From positions 107,180 to 171,179 of the forward strand of contig FOEZ01000009.1 in assembly GCA_900110595.1 (NCBI GenBank): DNA of 64,000 bases, in the 5' to 3' direction. A program made the position numbers and the translations under genes. Of this stretch, positions 1 through 8,232 are shown in pieces (the stretch's first letter is position 1; the number at the start of each line of letters is the position of its first letter). The DNA is from Arthrobacter sp. OV608 (GTDB lineage Bacteria; Actinomycetota; Actinomycetes; Actinomycetales; Micrococcaceae). A model generated the notes under the pieces. The model ran no database searches. It was not told the origin of the DNA and was given only the letters and a program-made list of their open reading frames with translations.

Positions 1-1
1 C

Positions 2-802
2 AAGCTCGATTACCGCTTGATCGCCCATTGGGTGAAGTCAATGATGGCCAAGGGCAAAGCGCCGAAGACGATCCATAACGTGCATGGCTTGATTTCGGCC
101 GCTATGAACACCGCAGAGATGCTCGGCTACATTGCGCGGAACCCCTGCCGTGGGGTGCAGCTCCCCAACATAGAAAAGGCCGAGGACGAGGCCATGTTCC
201 TCACCCATGCGGAGTTCAGCCTCATCATGGAAGGGATGGGGGAGCGCTACAAGGCCTTCACCAACTTCCTGGTCATGACGGGTACCCGCTTTGGCGAGGC
301 CACTGCCCTGACTGTGGCGGACGTTGATCTGCTGTCCAAGCCACCTACCGCCAGGATAAACAAGGCATGGAAACGAGACGGCCAGAACCAGTACTACATC
401 GGGGCGACGAAGACAGGTGCCGGTAAGCGCACCATCGGGCTGAACCCCGCGCTGGTGGAGCTGCTGATCCCGCTGGTCGCGAGCAGGCCTGGAAAGGAGT
501 TGGTGTTCACGACACCCAAGGGTGGCCGCATCATCCACAAGCTGTACTGGCACCACTACTGGGTCCCAGCCGTTCGAACGGCCCAGGCTATCGGCCTCAC
601 TAAGAACCCGCGGATCCACGACCTCCGTCACACTCACGCGTCCTGGCTGATCCAGGATGGTGTGCCATTGTTCACCATCTCACGCCGGCTGGGGCACACC
701 TCCACGCGGACTACAGAGCAGGTCTACGGGCACTTGATGCCGGAGGCCCTGCAGGCTGGTGCTGACGCGACTGAGCGGTCGATAACGGCTTTCCTGCGAT
801 GA
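2..802 (+). CDS. Tyrosine-type site-specific integrase (5' end outside window)
   Basis: Phage or ICE-type integrase that would carry out integration and excision by DNA breakage and rejoining. The frame is already open at base 2, so the N-terminal arm-binding part lies outside the window. What remains is the end of the SAM-like core-binding domain (KAPKTIHNVHGLISAAMNTA) followed by a complete catalytic domain. The catalytic residues are visible: Arg in TGTRFGEA, the box HDLRHTH, His in LGHTST and the nucleophilic Tyr in QVYGHL. An excisionase-like HTH gene follows directly. The position suggests that this is one end of a mobile element whose transfer genes begin about 7 kb downstream. The attachment site itself is not visible and probably lies to the left of the window. 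The family call is firm; its target site is unknown. Confidence 0.93.
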   Translation, partial: KLDYRLIAHWVKSMMAKGKAPKTIHNVHGLISAAMNTAEMLGYIARNPCRGVQLPNIEKAEDEAMFLTHAEFSLIMEGMGERYKAFTNFLVMTGTRFGEATALTVADVDLLSKPPTARINKAWKRDGQNQYYIGATKTGAGKRTIGLNPALVELLIPLVASRPGKELVFTTPKGGRIIHKLYWHHYWVPAVRTAQAIGLTKNPRIHDLRHTHASWLIQDGVPLFTISRRLGHTSTRTTEQVYGHLMPEALQAGADATERSITAFLR

Positions 803-929
803 AGGGGGACTAGTCAGCATGGCGGAATTTCTGTCCCCGGGTTCGCCTGCCCGGCGCAGCCCGAGTCATGTAGGTCGGTCTCCAAGCCGTCATGAAAGTG
901 AAAAGCACCGCCTTCCCTTTGGAGATCCC

Positions 930-1202
930 GTGGAGATCGAATTCTTTGAACCCGCAGAAGCAGCCGCGCTCATGCGCTGCACCGAATCATGGCTCCGCGA
1001 CGGCGCCACCAGCGGACGCTTCCCGCACGCATGCTGGGGAAAGGGAAAGATCATTTTCACTTCCGAACACATCCTGGAAATCGCAAAGTTGAGCGAGATC
1101 CTTCCCGGCAGCACCGGTTCCCCGCTCTCCGGCAGTGGGCCCGTGACGAAGGAGAGGCTCATCGGTACCCGGTCCAAAGTCAGATTGGCTACGGCGCGTT
1201 GA
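930..1202 (+). CDS. Small helix-turn-helix protein, excisionase-like
   Basis: Protein of about 90 aa with the pattern FFEPAEAAALMRCTESWLRDGA, then GRFPHA and GKGKIIFT, as in the MerR-like winged helix of excisionases and helix-turn-helix domain proteins. I chose GTG at 930 because GGAG lies five bases upstream and the conserved part begins there. A longer reading from ATG 819 adds a Ser/Arg-rich, low-complexity N-terminus without family likeness. It lies 127 bases after the integrase on the same strand. An Xis role (directing the integrase towards excision) is inferred from this position; it could also be an unrelated regulator. The C-terminal 30 residues are not conserved in any family I recognise. 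Confidence 0.6.
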   Translation: MEIEFFEPAEAAALMRCTESWLRDGATSGRFPHACWGKGKIIFTSEHILEIAKLSEILPGSTGSPLSGSGPVTKERLIGTRSKVRLATAR

Positions 1203-1384
1203 GTAAGCGTGAGATCTCCCGTGAGAGCCAAGGTTTGAACAGGTGAGGCAACCAGTGGCACCCGAAGCGGACTGGCGCAGAGTACTAAGGGCGCGGACGT
1301 GTGGCAGGCAGCACGGACTGAGTTACCCGCGGCAGGTGGTGGTCGAAGCTAGCGTGGAACAACGCCTCAATGACCAGAAGGACC

Positions 1385-2098
1385 ATGAAGACCATCTGTT
1401 CTCCCGCCAAAGGCCTGGCCGCTGTTACCGCGATGATGCTGGCTGGGTCATTAGTGGGTTGTGATGCTGCAGCCAACGCCCTTGAGATCATCGACCCTGC
1501 CCCAGGCATCGGTGCCTCGAGTACGGTGGATCCGGCTACTGCTGCCGACGCCCTCGTCCAGCTGGAGACAATTCAGGTTAAGGGTCGCGCGCCAAAAACT
1601 GGTTATACCCGCGATGAGTTTGGACCGGCCTGGGCGGACACGGACCGCAATGGCTGCGACACTCGCAACGACATCCTCGCCCGTGACCTGACCGACGAGA
1701 CGTTCAAGCAAGGCACCAACAACTGCGTGGTCATGACAGGAGTCCTGGCCGATAAGTACACCGGCACCATGATTACCTTCACGCGCGGCCAGGACACCAG
1801 CTCCGATGTCCAGATCGACCATATCGTTTCCCTTAGCGATGCCTGGCAGAAGGGCGCCCAGCAGCTCAACGTTGACCAGCGCAAGGAACTCGCCAACGAC
1901 CCCCTGAATCTCATGGCCGCCGACGGCCCCACCAACGGGGCCAAAGGTGACAAAGATGCAGCAACGTGGCTTCCGCCGAACAAGGCCTTCCGATGCGAGT
2001 ACGTCGCCCGCCAAACTGCCGTTAAGGCCAAATACCGGCTCTGGGTCACACAAGCCGAGCACTACGCAATCGTCGGCCTTCTTAAGGGCTGCAAATAA
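1385..2098 (+). CDS. Secreted or lipid-anchored HNH nuclease (DUF1524/HNH family)
   Basis: About 237 aa. The N-terminus has a charged start, a hydrophobic stretch and LVGC, which fits a lipoprotein signal peptide cleaved before Cys. The C-terminal half carries the HNH-type core: DHIVSLSDAWQKGAQQL, then NDPLNLMAADGPTNGAKGD, matching the His-Asn-(His/Asn) arrangement of actinobacterial HNH endonuclease family proteins. The first motif begins with the Asp-His pair expected for metal binding and general base. ATG 1385 is preferred over ATG 1370 because AGAAGG lies a few bases before it. Such exported nucleases are common in Actinobacteria, and DNA degradation outside the membrane is the likely role. 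No partner gene is adjacent. The protein class is fairly certain; the biological purpose is unknown. Confidence 0.75.
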   Translation: MKTICSPAKGLAAVTAMMLAGSLVGCDAAANALEIIDPAPGIGASSTVDPATAADALVQLETIQVKGRAPKTGYTRDEFGPAWADTDRNGCDTRNDILARDLTDETFKQGTNNCVVMTGVLADKYTGTMITFTRGQDTSSDVQIDHIVSLSDAWQKGAQQLNVDQRKELANDPLNLMAADGPTNGAKGDKDAATWLPPNKAFRCEYVARQTAVKAKYRLWVTQAEHYAIVGLLKGCK

Positions 2099-2629
2099 AT
2101 TCCCCATGGAGGGCGACGAAGCCATTGGGCGGGCCGCCGACAGCAGTGGGGTACAGACATTTGCCGGTGCTGATGGGGCACGTACGAAAAAGCGTGTACC
2201 TAGTGGCCGTAGCCGCCGGCATTCTGGAGGGCTATAGCGTCGTCGGTCGGTCGCTCACCGCAACACCGGAGCGCTCGAAGGAGCGCCTCGTCCAATGCCC
2301 CAGGACAGCTGGCCCAATGCGGTCAGCCGGCCCATCCCACGGTGCCCCGCGTCGCCGAACCTTGGCCGAGGGCTGACCTCCCACTACAGTCAGGAGAAGT
2401 TGCGGTCTGACTGGCTCTACGAGGACCTGGCCGCAAAATGGGAACTGACCGTTGAGACTGGGAGACCGAACAGTCCAGCGATCCGGCGCCTCCAAGCCCG
2501 ATCCGGTACATCAGCGCCCCTTCCGGATTCGAGCTGGCTCCCTGCTCCTGATGGCGGTCGCTGGGTCCTCTGCAGGCCAGCCTGACCCTGCATGTAGGAT
2601 TTGTCCACTGGGACACTAAGGAGACCACC
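2099..2629. other. Gene-free stretch, about 530 bp
   Basis: No reading frame here has convincing coding character or family likeness. Several short overlapping frames exist on both strands but none has a good ribosome site. No repeat or element end was recognised. Confidence 0.5.
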
Positions 2630-3025
2630 ATGGGGCTTATCCGCAAGACATTCAGCATCGGCCTGACCGGCGGGTTGATCGGGTACAGATCCAGAGTCGA
2701 GAAGGTGGAGCGGGACATCCGGCAGACTTCCAAGGCAACCCGGCAGACGGCGGGCGCCTCACGGCAGCAGAACGTTCTAATTGAGCGCCAAAACGAGCTG
2801 ATCGCACAGCAGACCGACGCCATCATCAGGCAGCAGCAGCAATTGATCGAACAGCAGGCCGCAGCCATGCGCAAGCAGGAAGAGGAGCTGAGGACGCTGC
2901 AGGGCGTCAGCGGTGTTCCCTCTGCCGCCGCGGCAGAGGATGCGGAGCTTGAGCGGGCCCGCCGGGCTGCCTTCGGCGCATTGAGCGCCCACGAGGAATC
3001 GCAGCGAAAGCTCGGCGAGAAATAG
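2630..3025 (+). CDS. Small Gln-rich coiled-coil protein, unknown function
   Basis: 131 aa, preceded by AGGAG seven bases before ATG. The first 20 residues (GLIRKTFSIGLTGGLIGYRS) are weakly hydrophobic and glycine-rich, like the start of many small actinobacterial SHOCT-type membrane-associated proteins. Residues about 22-92 form an almost uninterrupted coiled coil rich in Gln, Arg and Glu (for example RQQNVLIERQNELIAQQT). The C-terminal 40 residues are Ala/Glu-rich and look like a short helical hairpin. There are no catalytic motifs. It stands alone between two gene-free stretches. A scaffold or membrane-linked role is only a guess; I do not recognise a named family with certainty. Confidence 0.6.
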   Translation: MGLIRKTFSIGLTGGLIGYRSRVEKVERDIRQTSKATRQTAGASRQQNVLIERQNELIAQQTDAIIRQQQQLIEQQAAAMRKQEEELRTLQGVSGVPSAAAAEDAELERARRAAFGALSAHEESQRKLGEK

Positions 3026-3672
3026 GGCAGCTGCAGCCGGTCACGGACGGACAGGATGGCGCACGCTGTTCCGTGCTACCGAGACAGCCCCTCGACGGAC
3101 TAGGATTGGTGGTTAGCCACCTCTCCAGCTCGCGCGACTCACTGGTCTGGGAAATAGGTTGAGAAGACCGTCTACGCCTAAACGGAAAGAGGCCCCGCCG
3201 ACTGATACCGGGGCCACTTTGCTGTCCAGCGTGTGTGCGATCGCAGCGCGTACCGGGCGGACGAACCGCACGAGTCCCGCGGCCGGCAGTGCCCCGCCGA
3301 AAGGTCGCGGGCCGGACGACGGCCGAAGTTGTAGAAGGCGTGGCGCGGTTCCGGTGGACCCTGCCGATCTCGGCGAGGACCTTTCGCTGCTTCCAAGTCC
3401 GGTCGACGGGAACGGCGCGGCCTCCGATGGCGCTGATCGTGAACGTTTAGCTACTTATCCTGGTCGGTGGGAAAGCCAGCACAGGACTGAAACTAAAACA
3501 CTTCGGAGACCAGTTTGAACTCGACCTTCTTGGCGTCTGCAGTCAGCCTCGCACCCGATACGGCCGAGGAAGCAATCCTCACCGTTCCGGGCACGGTGGG
3601 AGGTCTGGTGGATTGGGCACAGCCGCTCGTCGCTAAATGAGCTGCATCCAGCGACGCCGTCATCGAGGAGGA
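3026..3672. other. Gene-free stretch, about 650 bp
   Basis: No credible gene. The only clear structure is a GC-rich hairpin at 3191-3215. Short frames on both strands show no family likeness. Confidence 0.45.
3191..3215. terminator. Candidate rho-independent terminator hairpin
   Basis: Seven-base arms GGCCCCG and CGGGGCC are separated by 11 bases, with A-rich sequence before and a short T run (CTTT) after. It could end transcription of the coiled-coil gene about 165 bp upstream. Confidence 0.4.
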
Positions 3673-4356
3673 CTAGGGTTCCCTGTCGATTCTGCTGTTG
3701 CGTGCCCCGATGAAGTCAATGCTGGCCTGTAGATAGCTGAGGTACTCGTCCTTGTTTTTCGGAACGGCCGGCGTTTTGAAGTCATCGAACGGGTGGAAGA
3801 ACCGGACGGTACCGTCATCCTGCAAGAGGTCCTGCAGTAGGAAGAATTCGACGTACCCCTTGAAGTCTCCGAACAGCTTGAAAAATTCCTCGTACCTGAG
3901 CAGCACCTTTCCCAGCGGGTTCGGCTGGCTGCCAAGATAGTGGCGCCGGATGCACTCCACGGTCAGGTCCGGGCGATCGGCGATTTTGGCGAGGAATCCC
4001 CGTGCGCCATTGATCGTCATCATTCCGCCGACCCTGTTGGACGGAAACACGATGGCGCTGCCAACCGTGTAGCCGGGCCATTTCGGCAGCTCATCGTCCG
4101 GGATCTCGCGTATGACACGCCGAGCCCGCTTCTGCAGCCTGGTGGTGAAGCCGTCACTGGCGAGGAAAAAGTCACCCAGGGAGGAGTGGTGCTCCAGGTG
4201 GTGACGTACCGGTGACAGGTCGAAGTGCCCTCCAGTGGGCAACGCCTTACCCCACAGCAGCTGTTGGTACCTGCGCATGGTGGGGCTATATCGGTCCGGG
4301 TCTTTGCCATCCGGAGTGTCTGAATGAAAGTCGAAGGTTGTATCGATTCCCCTCAT
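3673..4356 (-). CDS. DUF6994 family protein, copy 1
   Basis: About 227 aa from ATG 4356, which has GGAAG ten bases upstream; upstream in-frame codons show no family likeness. It has the family hallmarks IDTTFDFHSDTPDGKDPD, RYQQLLWGKALPTGG, GYTVGSAIVFPSNRVGGMM, INGARGF, ECIRRHYLG and FFLLQDL. I recognise these as the DUF6994 family of actinobacterial proteins, which has no known activity. There is no signal peptide or membrane helix, so it should be cytosolic. A second, clearly homologous gene lies about 445 bp upstream on the same strand, so this is a tandem duplication. The charged residues of the motif DDELPKWPGYT are identical in both copies. Function unknown. Confidence 0.85.
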   Translation of the reverse strand: MRGIDTTFDFHSDTPDGKDPDRYSPTMRRYQQLLWGKALPTGGHFDLSPVRHHLEHHSSLGDFFLASDGFTTRLQKRARRVIREIPDDELPKWPGYTVGSAIVFPSNRVGGMMTINGARGFLAKIADRPDLTVECIRRHYLGSQPNPLGKVLLRYEEFFKLFGDFKGYVEFFLLQDLLQDDGTVRFFHPFDDFKTPAVPKNKDEYLSYLQASIDFIGARNSRIDREP

Positions 4357-4652
4357 CGAACGGCACTTCCGAATACGTTGAAATGAGCGTCTTTCTTGTC
4401 CATTGGTTCCCCTATTTGTCGACCACTGCCTGAACTTTTCTTCTGATCGTGAGCGTACCTGCAGAACAGCCATCTCGGGGTGGAGGCTTTCCCGAGGGAT
4501 CGGATGGGCCGTTCTGAAGCCGTAGCGGATTCGGTGCGCGAAGTGGTGAGAGGCCCGGGAACACCTACGCATGTTGGGGACTCCTGCAACGGAACGAGCC
4601 CGATTAGCACCTTCCTAGGCCTGATAACCATCTGCCAAACGGGGCCCGGCCT

Positions 4653-4778
4653 ATGCTGCCGGTCGTATGGGCGCTCATCACCCCGCTACTCAAGCAGGTC
4701 AACGCGAAGCTTGCCGGTGATGCCAAAGAGGACGAGGTGCTGGTCGTTCCTGACGCTCTTGAGGGTCTGCCTCCGTAA
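4653..4778 (+). CDS. Possible 41-aa membrane-associated small protein
   Basis: ATG at 4653 opens a short frame with coding-like third positions. It reads as a hydrophobic helix (MLPVVWALITPLLKQV) followed by an acidic, amphipathic tail ending in VPDALEGLPP. It lies between the two DUF6994 genes on the opposite strand and has no strong ribosome site. It may be a real micro-protein or a leftover of a decayed gene. Low confidence. Confidence 0.2.
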   Translation: MLPVVWALITPLLKQVNAKLAGDAKEDEVLVVPDALEGLPP

Positions 4779-4800
4779 CGTAAGCGGCCAGTGACAGCCC

Positions 4801-5490
4801 CTACAGCGCTTCGGCGATCCTGCGGTTTCGCGCCCGGATGAAATCGTTGCTGGCCTGCAGATACCGAAGGTAGTCAGGCTTGCTTTTCGGTACGGCCGGC
4901 GTCCTGAAATCAGCGAACGGGTGGAAGAACCGGATGGCCCGGCCGTCATCCTCTACGAGGTCCTGCAGCAGGAAGAAATTGACGTACCCGCGGAAGTCCC
5001 CGAACAGGTCGAAGAAATCCTTATACCTGAGCAGGACCTTTGCCAGCGGGTTCCGCTGCACTCCGAGATAGTGGCGGCGGATGCACTCCAAGGTCAGGTC
5101 GGGGCGGTCGGCGATATTAGCGAGAAACCCGCGTGCACCATTGATGGTCTGTTTTCCGTCTACCGTGTTGGCCGGAAAGACGATGGCACTGCCGACTGTG
5201 TAGCCGGGCCATTTCGGCAGCTCGTCATCAGGGATCTCACGTATGACGCGCCCCGCCCGTTTCCCCAGCCTGGTGGTAAAGGCGTCACTGGAGAGGGAAA
5301 AGACGCCCCGGGAAGATCGGTGCACGAGGTACCTGCGAGGTTCTGGCGCAAGGTCAAAGCGCCCTCCGGTGGGTAACTCTTTGCTCCACAGCAGCTGGTG
5401 GTATCGTCGCAGCGTCGGACTGTACTTGTCGGGGTCCTTGCCATCCGAGTCTGAATGCAAATTGAAACTCGGGTCAATGCCTTCGGTCAT
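4801..5490 (-). CDS. DUF6994 family protein, copy 2
   Basis: About 229 aa from ATG 5490, with an AGGGG-type ribosome site upstream; this start aligns with that of copy 1. The same ordered motifs are present: IDPSFNLHSDSDGKDPD, RYHQLLWSKELPTGG, GYTVGSAIVFPANTV, INGARGF, ECIRRHYLG and FFLLQDL. By eye roughly two thirds of residues match copy 1, with no stop or frameshift in either, so both appear to be under selection. The DNA just upstream also resembles that upstream of copy 1, which indicates duplication of a unit that includes control sequence. The family has no known activity. It is probably a cytosolic protein transcribed separately from copy 1. Confidence 0.85.
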   Translation of the reverse strand: MTEGIDPSFNLHSDSDGKDPDKYSPTLRRYHQLLWSKELPTGGRFDLAPEPRRYLVHRSSRGVFSLSSDAFTTRLGKRAGRVIREIPDDELPKWPGYTVGSAIVFPANTVDGKQTINGARGFLANIADRPDLTLECIRRHYLGVQRNPLAKVLLRYKDFFDLFGDFRGYVNFFLLQDLVEDDGRAIRFFHPFADFRTPAVPKSKPDYLRYLQASNDFIRARNRRIAEAL

Positions 5491-6384
5491 TTTTACTGCC
5501 CCTGGAGCCCCGTTTTGAATCCGACGTGTGGATTCCACTGCTCGTCAGCGTACCGTCAGAACAGCACTTTGGATGAGGTCTACGCGACAGGCTACTAGGG
5601 GAGGGCGCACTGGCCTCAAGCCGCAGCGGACTTACGGTGCACCAACTCGGCGAGTCCATCCTCGCCGACATCCCGGACAACGGGTTGGTGGGAAGCGCGG
5701 AAACACCTCCGCATGTTCCTCAGTGAAGCCCCCGTTCGCGGGGCTCACTTTCGTCGAGAAGATCGTCCACGCTGAGCAGCTGTGGGAAGTAAAAGATCGG
5801 CGCCGCAGCCAGCCAGTTTTTCACCTCGCGCCGCAAGGCAGCAGCAGGGCTTGTCCGCCTCGCCGAACGCCGGATAAACCAGGGTCGGACACTGAATTGC
5901 ACCGTCCTGCGCCTCGACAATGAGGACAAGCCCGACTGGGAAACGCCAGCTACGACGTAGCCCAGGTCTTCGCCGCCACCGGCTATCCGGCAGGTGGTAC
6001 CGACGGGGTTTCGTGCAGTCACCATCGACTGCATCGAGGCAATCCTTACCGTCTAAGCGGTGTTGTTGGCGGCCCCGGGTTAGAAGCCGCAGACCTCGGA
6101 GACGGTGGCTGCCGGGTCGCTGATCCTGGACCCCGCCGACTGCATGACCTCCTTGCCTTCTGGCGCAACCCCAGCGATCGTGCCAAACAGCTTACAAAGC
6201 CTGCTGCCCTACGGGATTCAGGCATCGTCACCCAGTATGAATGTTCGCAAAAAAGGATGGCTGAGCTGCTGGCACGCCTCTGACCAGCCCCTTCAACCAT
6301 TGGCAGGGCCTGATGCCGTCGCGAAGGTGTGTACGCCTCTCCTCGCTGCAAGGAGCCTTTAGGAGAGTCAACGGAAGCGACGTC
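5491..6384. other. Stretch of about 890 bp without a recognisable gene
   Basis: Frames on both strands are short, lack ribosome sites and show no family likeness. The first 250 bp resemble the sequence upstream of the other DUF6994 copy. The remainder looks like decayed or non-coding DNA. Confidence 0.45.
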
Positions 6385-6687
6385 TCAACGGCACGCCGTT
6401 GTCGCGGTCAAGGTGGGGCCACATGCGCAGCGGTAACAGCTGTAGTTATCGCCAGGGCTGGGCCGAGCTTGTTGGGTTCGAATGCGCGCCGCTAGGTTAC
6501 GGGTTTCAAGCCATTCATTGACCTCTCCGCGCTGGACTGCGTTACCCGCGCTGAAGACCTCAAGACGCCGACTCTGATAAAGCGTGGCATCGACGACGAA
6601 CCGACACTGGTCGCAGTCTCTGAACGATTCGCCGACCCACGACCCCGCCCGTTCAGTTGGTTCGCTTCGATTTTCCGGGGCATTCAC
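6385..6687 (-). CDS. Possible 100-aa hypothetical protein
   Basis: Open frame from GTG 6687 with coding-like third positions, overlapping the 3' end of the upstream winged-helix gene by 35 bases. It contains Cys pairs (CDQC near residue 26 and CYRC near the C-terminus) and a short segment VQRGEVNEWLET. There is no clear ribosome site and no family likeness. If real it would be co-transcribed with the regulator. Low confidence. Confidence 0.25.
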   Translation of the reverse strand: MNAPENRSEPTERAGSWVGESFRDCDQCRFVVDATLYQSRRLEVFSAGNAVQRGEVNEWLETRNLAARIRTQQARPSPGDNYSCYRCACGPTLTATTACR

Positions 6688-6991
6688 TTGAGTGGAACGG
6701 CGATACCGAGAAGTGGGAGTCGTCCGTTACGCACGGCCTGAAGTCGCTGCCCGCCGGCTGAAACGTGGCCGCAAGGTCCGCAAGTTCCTTTTCGACCATA
6801 TCCCGCCGCGCTTCATACATTCCCGACCCGAGGATGACTACGCCTGCCTCGGATAGAACACTGAGGTGTTTACGGACAGTGGAAGCAGACAAGGTGAGGG
6901 TTGCAGTAATCTCATTGCACTTCGCCGGACCATGGGTGATCAAATAGCGAATGAGGCGGCTTCGCGTCCGGTTCATCAAGATGTTCGCCAT
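6653..6991 (-). CDS. Winged-helix (ArsR-like) transcriptional regulator
   Basis: About 112 aa from ATG 6991; the longer reading to 7069 adds a Cys-rich, unlike N-terminus. The HTH is clear: RSRLIRYLITHGPAKCNEITATLTLSASTVRKHLSVLSEAGVVI, with the recognition helix around SASTVRKHLSVL, then a wing (LGSGMYEAR). No metal-binding Cys motif of classical ArsR sensors is visible. A perfect 9+9 bp dyad at 7031-7050 lies about 40 bp upstream and is a likely operator. The gene is divergent from an EspR-like HTH gene, so the pair may form a switch controlling the mobile element. The structural class is confident; the target genes are inferred. Confidence 0.75.
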   Translation of the reverse strand: MANILMNRTRSRLIRYLITHGPAKCNEITATLTLSASTVRKHLSVLSEAGVVILGSGMYEARRDMVEKELADLAATFQPAGSDFRPCVTDDSHFSVSPFHSSECPGKSKRTN

Positions 6992-7030
6992 GGAGACCAC
7001 AATCAGGTGACGAGGGAACGGCTGTTGCCC

Positions 7031-7050
7031 GCTGTAGACGGGTCTACAGC
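7031..7050. promoter_or_regulatory. Perfect dyad, candidate operator between divergent regulators
   Basis: Arms GCTGTAGAC and GTCTACAGC are separated by two bases. It lies in the gap between the winged-helix gene (start 6991, minus strand) and the EspR-like gene (start 7183, plus strand), so a repressor bound here could control both. Confidence 0.6.
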
Positions 7051-7182
7051 AACACGATACGCTCCTCAAGATACTGATGGAAGAACGTAACGCTTTTCAT
7101 TGCATGTGGAGATGGTCACGACAATACTGGGCAACAATTAGTGCTCGCTGACGATAGTCATGTCAGGGCTGGGAGGTGCATT

Positions 7183-7692
7183 GTGTCCGGAGGCGACGAA
7201 GGTCTCACAGGCGCGGAACTGTCTCCCCAAGCCGAGCTTGCACGCCGTTTGAACCTGTTGCTCGATGTTGTTGTTGCCGAGCGAGGACAACCCGTCACCT
7301 TCCGTGAAGTCCAGGAAAAGCTGGAAGACAAAGGGATCAAACTTTCCAGGGCCCGTTGGTTCTACATGAAGGACGGAACCGGAAGGCTGGTGAGCGACCC
7401 GGAGCTTCTTGGCGCCTTGTGCGAGATCTTCAACGTAGATCCCGCATATTTGCTAGGTAGCAACGACCCAAACCTTCCCGAGCGCATCGATTCCCAGCTT
7501 GAGTTTGTGAAATCTCTTCGCGCCGCGAGAGTAAAGACGTTCGCTGCCCGCACCCTAGGTGACGTGTCGCCAGAGACGCTTCGGGCGATCACAGAGTACT
7601 TGAATAAGGACATCAGCCGTCGGCCAGAAGGGGAGAGGGCCGAGGCCAGTCCGCAGTTGCACGCGGATGAGGCGCCAGAACGCCCCGAATAA
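7183..7692 (+). CDS. EspR-like helix-turn-helix DNA-binding protein
   Basis: About 169 aa. GTG 7183 is chosen because GGGAGG lies six bases upstream; the frame opens earlier at 7141 without a ribosome site. The N-terminal half has an XRE-like HTH resembling the mycobacterial nucleoid regulator EspR: AELARRLNLLLDVVV, EVQEKLEDKGIKLSRARWFYMKDGTG, then ELLGALCEIFNVDPAYLLG. A helical C-terminal part follows (LEFVKSLRAARVKTFAARTLGDVSPETLRAITEYL), as in EspR where it serves for dimerisation. The tail is acidic and disordered. It is divergent from a winged-helix gene and upstream of a sigma-like gene and conjugation genes. It plausibly controls the transfer cluster, by inference. Confidence 0.7.
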   Translation: MSGGDEGLTGAELSPQAELARRLNLLLDVVVAERGQPVTFREVQEKLEDKGIKLSRARWFYMKDGTGRLVSDPELLGALCEIFNVDPAYLLGSNDPNLPERIDSQLEFVKSLRAARVKTFAARTLGDVSPETLRAITEYLNKDISRRPEGERAEASPQLHADEAPERPE

Positions 7693-7722
7693 TCTCGGGC
7701 TCACCATTTCAGCGCGCTGCGG

Positions 7723-8046
7723 TTACTGTTCCAGCAAGTACTTAAGGTGAGCGTCGAGCAGTTCCTTGATCCGGAGTGGGTTCGCCGAGTACCGCGGTGA
7801 CCGCCCGTGCCTACGTCCAGGCTCGACGTCGACTATCACCACTCCTGCCTCTTCGAGTGCGGCCAGATGCTTGGCCACGCTGGGATCGCCCGCGCTGACA
7901 GCGGCGACAATGTCGCCGCGCGTGGCAGGCCCACTGGCCGTGAGGAATCGAAGAATTTCGTTTCGCGCTCGGTTGCCGAAGGTTGCGACGGCAGCCTCGA
8001 CGTCGGCCGACCAGGCGGCGTCGTGAGGCTGCGTAATTCTCGGCAT
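7723..8046 (-). CDS. ArsR-type winged-helix transcriptional regulator
   Basis: 107 aa. It has a compact winged helix: FGNRARNEILRFLTASGPATRGDIVAAVSAGDPSVAKHLAALEEAGVVIVDVEPGRRHGRSPRYSAN, with recognition helix DPSVAKHLAALE and wing RRHGRSPRYS. There are no Cys residues, so no metal-sensing site is visible; it may sense a small molecule, act with another protein or bind constitutively. It is divergent from the sigma-factor-like gene at 8233, and the 186-bp gap holds an AT-rich stretch suited to overlapping promoters and an operator. Repression of the conjugation cluster promoter is a reasonable inference. Start ATG 8046 gives the usual family length. Confidence 0.8.
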   Translation of the reverse strand: MPRITQPHDAAWSADVEAAVATFGNRARNEILRFLTASGPATRGDIVAAVSAGDPSVAKHLAALEEAGVVIVDVEPGRRHGRSPRYSANPLRIKELLDAHLKYLLEQ

Positions 8047-8092
8047 ACCGTCATTCTTCCCGAAGGTAGCGCAAAAAGTAAGAACAGCACTC

Positions 8093-8121
8093 TTGACGAT
8101 ACTTTAGTTATCTTCGACAAT
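8093..8121 (+). promoter_or_regulatory. Candidate promoter for the sigma-like gene and conjugation cluster
   Basis: TTGACG and GACAAT are 17 bases apart in an AT-rich island about 110 bp before ATG 8233. The match to consensus is moderate (5/6 and 4/6). It lies between divergent genes, within reach of the adjacent ArsR-type repressor. Confidence 0.3.
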
Positions 8122-8232
8122 AATTCCTATACCTTCTTCTGGCCGTTGTTGGATCTTCAGATCCACTAACTGGGGTGGCCGATTGCGCGACTCTGAGAAC
8201 TACTCGATCTGAACAGTCAAAGCGGTGAAGCC

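Noticed and set aside
819-929. Longer start for the excisionase-like gene at ATG 819
   Set aside because: The added 37 residues are low complexity, and GTG 930 has a well-placed GGAG; both readings remain possible, the short one is preferred.
5720-6034. 104-aa open frame on the minus strand
   Set aside because: No ribosome site, no conserved pattern and Arg/Ser-rich composition; treated as non-coding.
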